This document shows positions 6,147-7,822 of a stretch of DNA of 7,822 nt, one piece after another. Positions within the stretch are counted from its first letter, which is position 1, and each line of letters begins with the position of its first letter. Source of the DNA: Acidobacteriota bacterium (GTDB lineage: Bacteria > Acidobacteriota > Vicinamibacteria > Vicinamibacterales > JAKQTR01); the NCBI GenBank assembly GCA_026393735.1, contig JAPKZP010000404.1, positions 1 through 7,822 of the forward strand, read 5' to 3'. Below the pieces are notes generated by a model. That model searched no databases, was not told where the DNA came from, and saw nothing but the letters and a program-made list of their open reading frames with translations. Both the position numbers and the translations under genes were made by a program.

Positions 6147-7822
6147 CGTGGTGCCGACTCCGCGGCCCGCACGTCCGACAGGGCCACTTCCAGGTACGTC
6201 GTGCCGTTGAAGGTATTCTGCTCGACGGAATACGCGACGTCCAGCGCCGCGCGGGCGGCCTCGATCGCCGCCCCGCGCTCGGCCGCGCGCCAGAAGACGC
6301 CCCGAAGCGCAACGCCATCCTGCCGCAGGCTCATGCTCAGGTGACGCTCCTTCAAGCGCCGCGGGCCGTCCGCGACCTGGGCGCCCGCGGTCCAGAACAG
6401 CGGCCGCGGATTGCCGACCCCGAATGGCGCCAGGCGGCGCAGGCCCTCCATGAGTCGGGGCGTAATCTGCCGGAATCCCAGCTGGCCGTCGATCCGGAGT
6501 GTGGGCCGCAGGTCGTCGGGCCCGAGGCGGTCGTCGGCCCAGGCCGTCATGGCATCCCGGAACCCCTTGATCTGCCCGCGGTCCATCGTGAGCCCTGCTG
6601 CGGCCCGGTGCCCGCCGAAACGGCGAAGGAAGGGGCCGCAGTGTTCCAGGGCCCCCAGCATGTCGAAGGCCGGAATGCTCCGGCACGAGCCGTGCGCCTC
6701 GTCGCCGTCGATGGACAACACGATGGCAGGCCGGTGGTAGGCGTCGACGAGCTTCGACGCGACGATGCCGATGACGCCGCGGTGCCAGCCCTCCCCTGCC
6801 ACCACGAGCACCGATCGCGCGCCGATGTCCGGGTCGCGATCCACCAGGCGGCGTGCCGCGGTGACAATGCCGCGCTCCTCCAGCTGGCGGCGTTCGTTCT
6901 CCTGGTTCAGCTGTGCCGCCAGTTCCCGGGCTTCGGCGAGCATGCTGTCGTCGGACAACAGCAGCAGGCGCAGGGCGATATCCGGCGTGCCCATGCGGCC
7001 GGCCGCATTGACACGCGGCGCAATCATGAACGACACGTGGTAGCTGTCGATGGTCTTGCCGTTCAGTCCCGAGCCCTCCAGCAGCGCGCGCAAGCCCGCC
7101 TTGTGCGGCCCCCTGGAGAGCGCCTCGAGTCCCAGTTTCGCGATGATGCGGTTCTCGCCGATCACCGGCACGACGTCCGCGAGGGTCCCGATCGCCGCGA
7201 TCTTCACGAACGCGGGGACCCACTGGTCTTTGCCTGCCGTCCGGCACAGCGCCTGCACGAGCTTCAAGGCCACGCCGACGCCCGCGAGATTCTTGTCGGG
7301 GTAGGTGCAGTCCGATCGCTTGGGGTTGATGACGGCCACCGCCGGAGGCAGCTCCGCGTCCGGTTCGTGGTGGTCCGTGATGATCAGGTCGACGCCGAGA
7401 TCGATGGCCCGGCGCGCCGCGTCGTTGCCGCGGATCCCGCAGTCGACGGACACCACGACGCGGACGCCTTCCGCGTGCAGGCGTTCGATGGCCGGCACGT
7501 TCAGGCCGTACCCGTCGCGTACGCGCTCCGGCACGAAATGGACGACGTCTGCGCCAAGCATCTCGAGGGTCCGGCGGACGATGACCGTCGCCGTGATCCC
7601 GTCGACGTCGTAGTCGCCGTGCACCGCAATGCGCTCGCGCGCCGCGATGGCGCGCGTGAGCCGCTCCACCGCCACCCCCATGTCGGCCAGCGCCATGGGA
7701 TCGTGCAGCTGGTCGAGGGAGGGGTTCAGGAACGCCTGGGCGGCGTCAACGTCCGTCACGCCCCGCAGCACGAGCAGGCGTCCCACGATGGGCTCGACGT
7801 CGAGGGCGTCCGAGAGGCGCGC
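6143..7822 (-). CDS. recJ: Single-stranded-DNA-specific exonuclease RecJ (5' end beyond window)
   Basis: The frame is open through the right edge, giving 559 visible residues; the true start lies outside the window. RecJ is a 5'-3' single-strand exonuclease of the DHH family, used in RecF-type recombination and mismatch and base-excision repair. Numbering from the first visible codon, the DHH motifs are HGDYDVDG (68-75), SVDCG (125-129) and ITDHHEP (148-154), all with the metal-binding Asp/His residues intact. The DHHA1 part shows GEGWHRGVIGIVASKL (343-358) and GGHRAAAGL (403-411). A C-terminal OB-like domain (about 436-552) includes LAPFGVGNPRPLFW (464-477). A GTG at 7786 could be read as a start, but the codons before it (ARLSDALDVEPI) fit the usual RecJ N-terminus, so it is internal. 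The stop overlaps the lptC ATG by four bases (ATGA). I see no sign of decay. Confidence 0.97.
   Translation of the reverse strand, partial: ARLSDALDVEPIVGRLLVLRGVTDVDAAQAFLNPSLDQLHDPMALADMGVAVERLTRAIAARERIAVHGDYDVDGITATVIVRRTLEMLGADVVHFVPERVRDGYGLNVPAIERLHAEGVRVVVSVDCGIRGNDAARRAIDLGVDLIITDHHEPDAELPPAVAVINPKRSDCTYPDKNLAGVGVALKLVQALCRTAGKDQWVPAFVKIAAIGTLADVVPVIGENRIIAKLGLEALSRGPHKAGLRALLEGSGLNGKTIDSYHVSFMIAPRVNAAGRMGTPDIALRLLLLSDDSMLAEARELAAQLNQENERRQLEERGIVTAARRLVDRDPDIGARSVLVVAGEGWHRGVIGIVASKLVDAYHRPAIVLSIDGDEAHGSCRSIPAFDMLGALEHCGPFLRRFGGHRAAAGLTMDRGQIKGFRDAMTAWADDRLGPDDLRPTLRIDGQLGFRQITPRLMEGLRRLAPFGVGNPRPLFWTAGAQVADGPRRLKERHLSMSLRQDGVALRGVFWRAAERGAAIEAARAALDVAYSVEQNTFNGTTYLEVALSDVRAAESAPR

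Noticed and set aside
6147..7247. Extension of the lptC reading frame upstream through recJ (open back to about 7247)
   Set aside because: The upstream part is an out-of-frame reading of recJ, Arg/Gly/Pro-rich and without motifs. The ATG at 6146, giving a basic start plus a membrane segment and overlapping the recJ stop, is the sensible LptC start.
7784..7786. GTG as the start codon of recJ
   Set aside because: The frame stays open to the window edge, and the preceding codons resemble the normal RecJ N-terminal region, so the gene is cut by the window boundary instead of starting here.
1..7822. Terminators, tRNAs, CRISPR arrays, insertion sequences or prophage parts
   Set aside because: The whole window is covered by tightly packed housekeeping genes. 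The spacers are at most 35 bases and show no stem plus T-run, no repeat-spacer pattern and no transposase or integrase motif.

Overview
The window is a compact, GC-rich, single-strand gene cluster with every supported gene on the minus strand. In transcription order (right to left) it reads: recJ (5' end missing), lptC, lptA/OstA-type gene, lptB, rpoN, hpf (long form), hprK, rapZ (3' end missing). Gaps between genes run from a 4-base overlap to 35 bases. No stretch longer than about 60 bases lacks coding sequence, and I saw no RNA gene, terminator, mobile element, CRISPR array or repeat array.

The layout is a variant of the well-known lptC-lptA-lptB-rpoN-hpf-ptsN-rapZ cluster of Gram-negative bacteria. 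Three details differ from the Escherichia coli version. HPr kinase/phosphorylase (hprK) sits where ptsN would be. HPF is the long, two-domain form. RecJ sits upstream instead of the kdsD/kdsC sugar-phosphate genes. Together with the high GC and the very large LptC/OstA protein, this suggests a diderm, LPS-making bacterium outside the Gammaproteobacteria. I favour Acidobacteriota (Vicinamibacteria-like) from memory of similar proteins, but I cannot prove the taxon from this window.

Region by region: 6143-7822 codes for the single-strand exonuclease RecJ. 4025-6146 codes for an inner-membrane-anchored LptC domain followed by a long OstA/LptA-type periplasmic part; one base too many near 5563-5578 breaks what looks like a single open frame of about 706 codons. 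3299-4024 codes for the LptB ATPase that powers LPS extraction. 1836-3263 codes for sigma-54. 1295-1828 codes for a ribosome hibernation factor. 262-1269 codes for HprK, and 1-262 for the start of RapZ.

Functionally the cluster joins envelope assembly (LptC/A/B) to a regulatory block (sigma-54, HPF, HprK, RapZ) related to the nitrogen-type phosphotransferase system. HPr and an EIIA component would be expected just beyond the left edge, but they are not visible here. The most notable observation is the disrupted LptC-OstA fusion.
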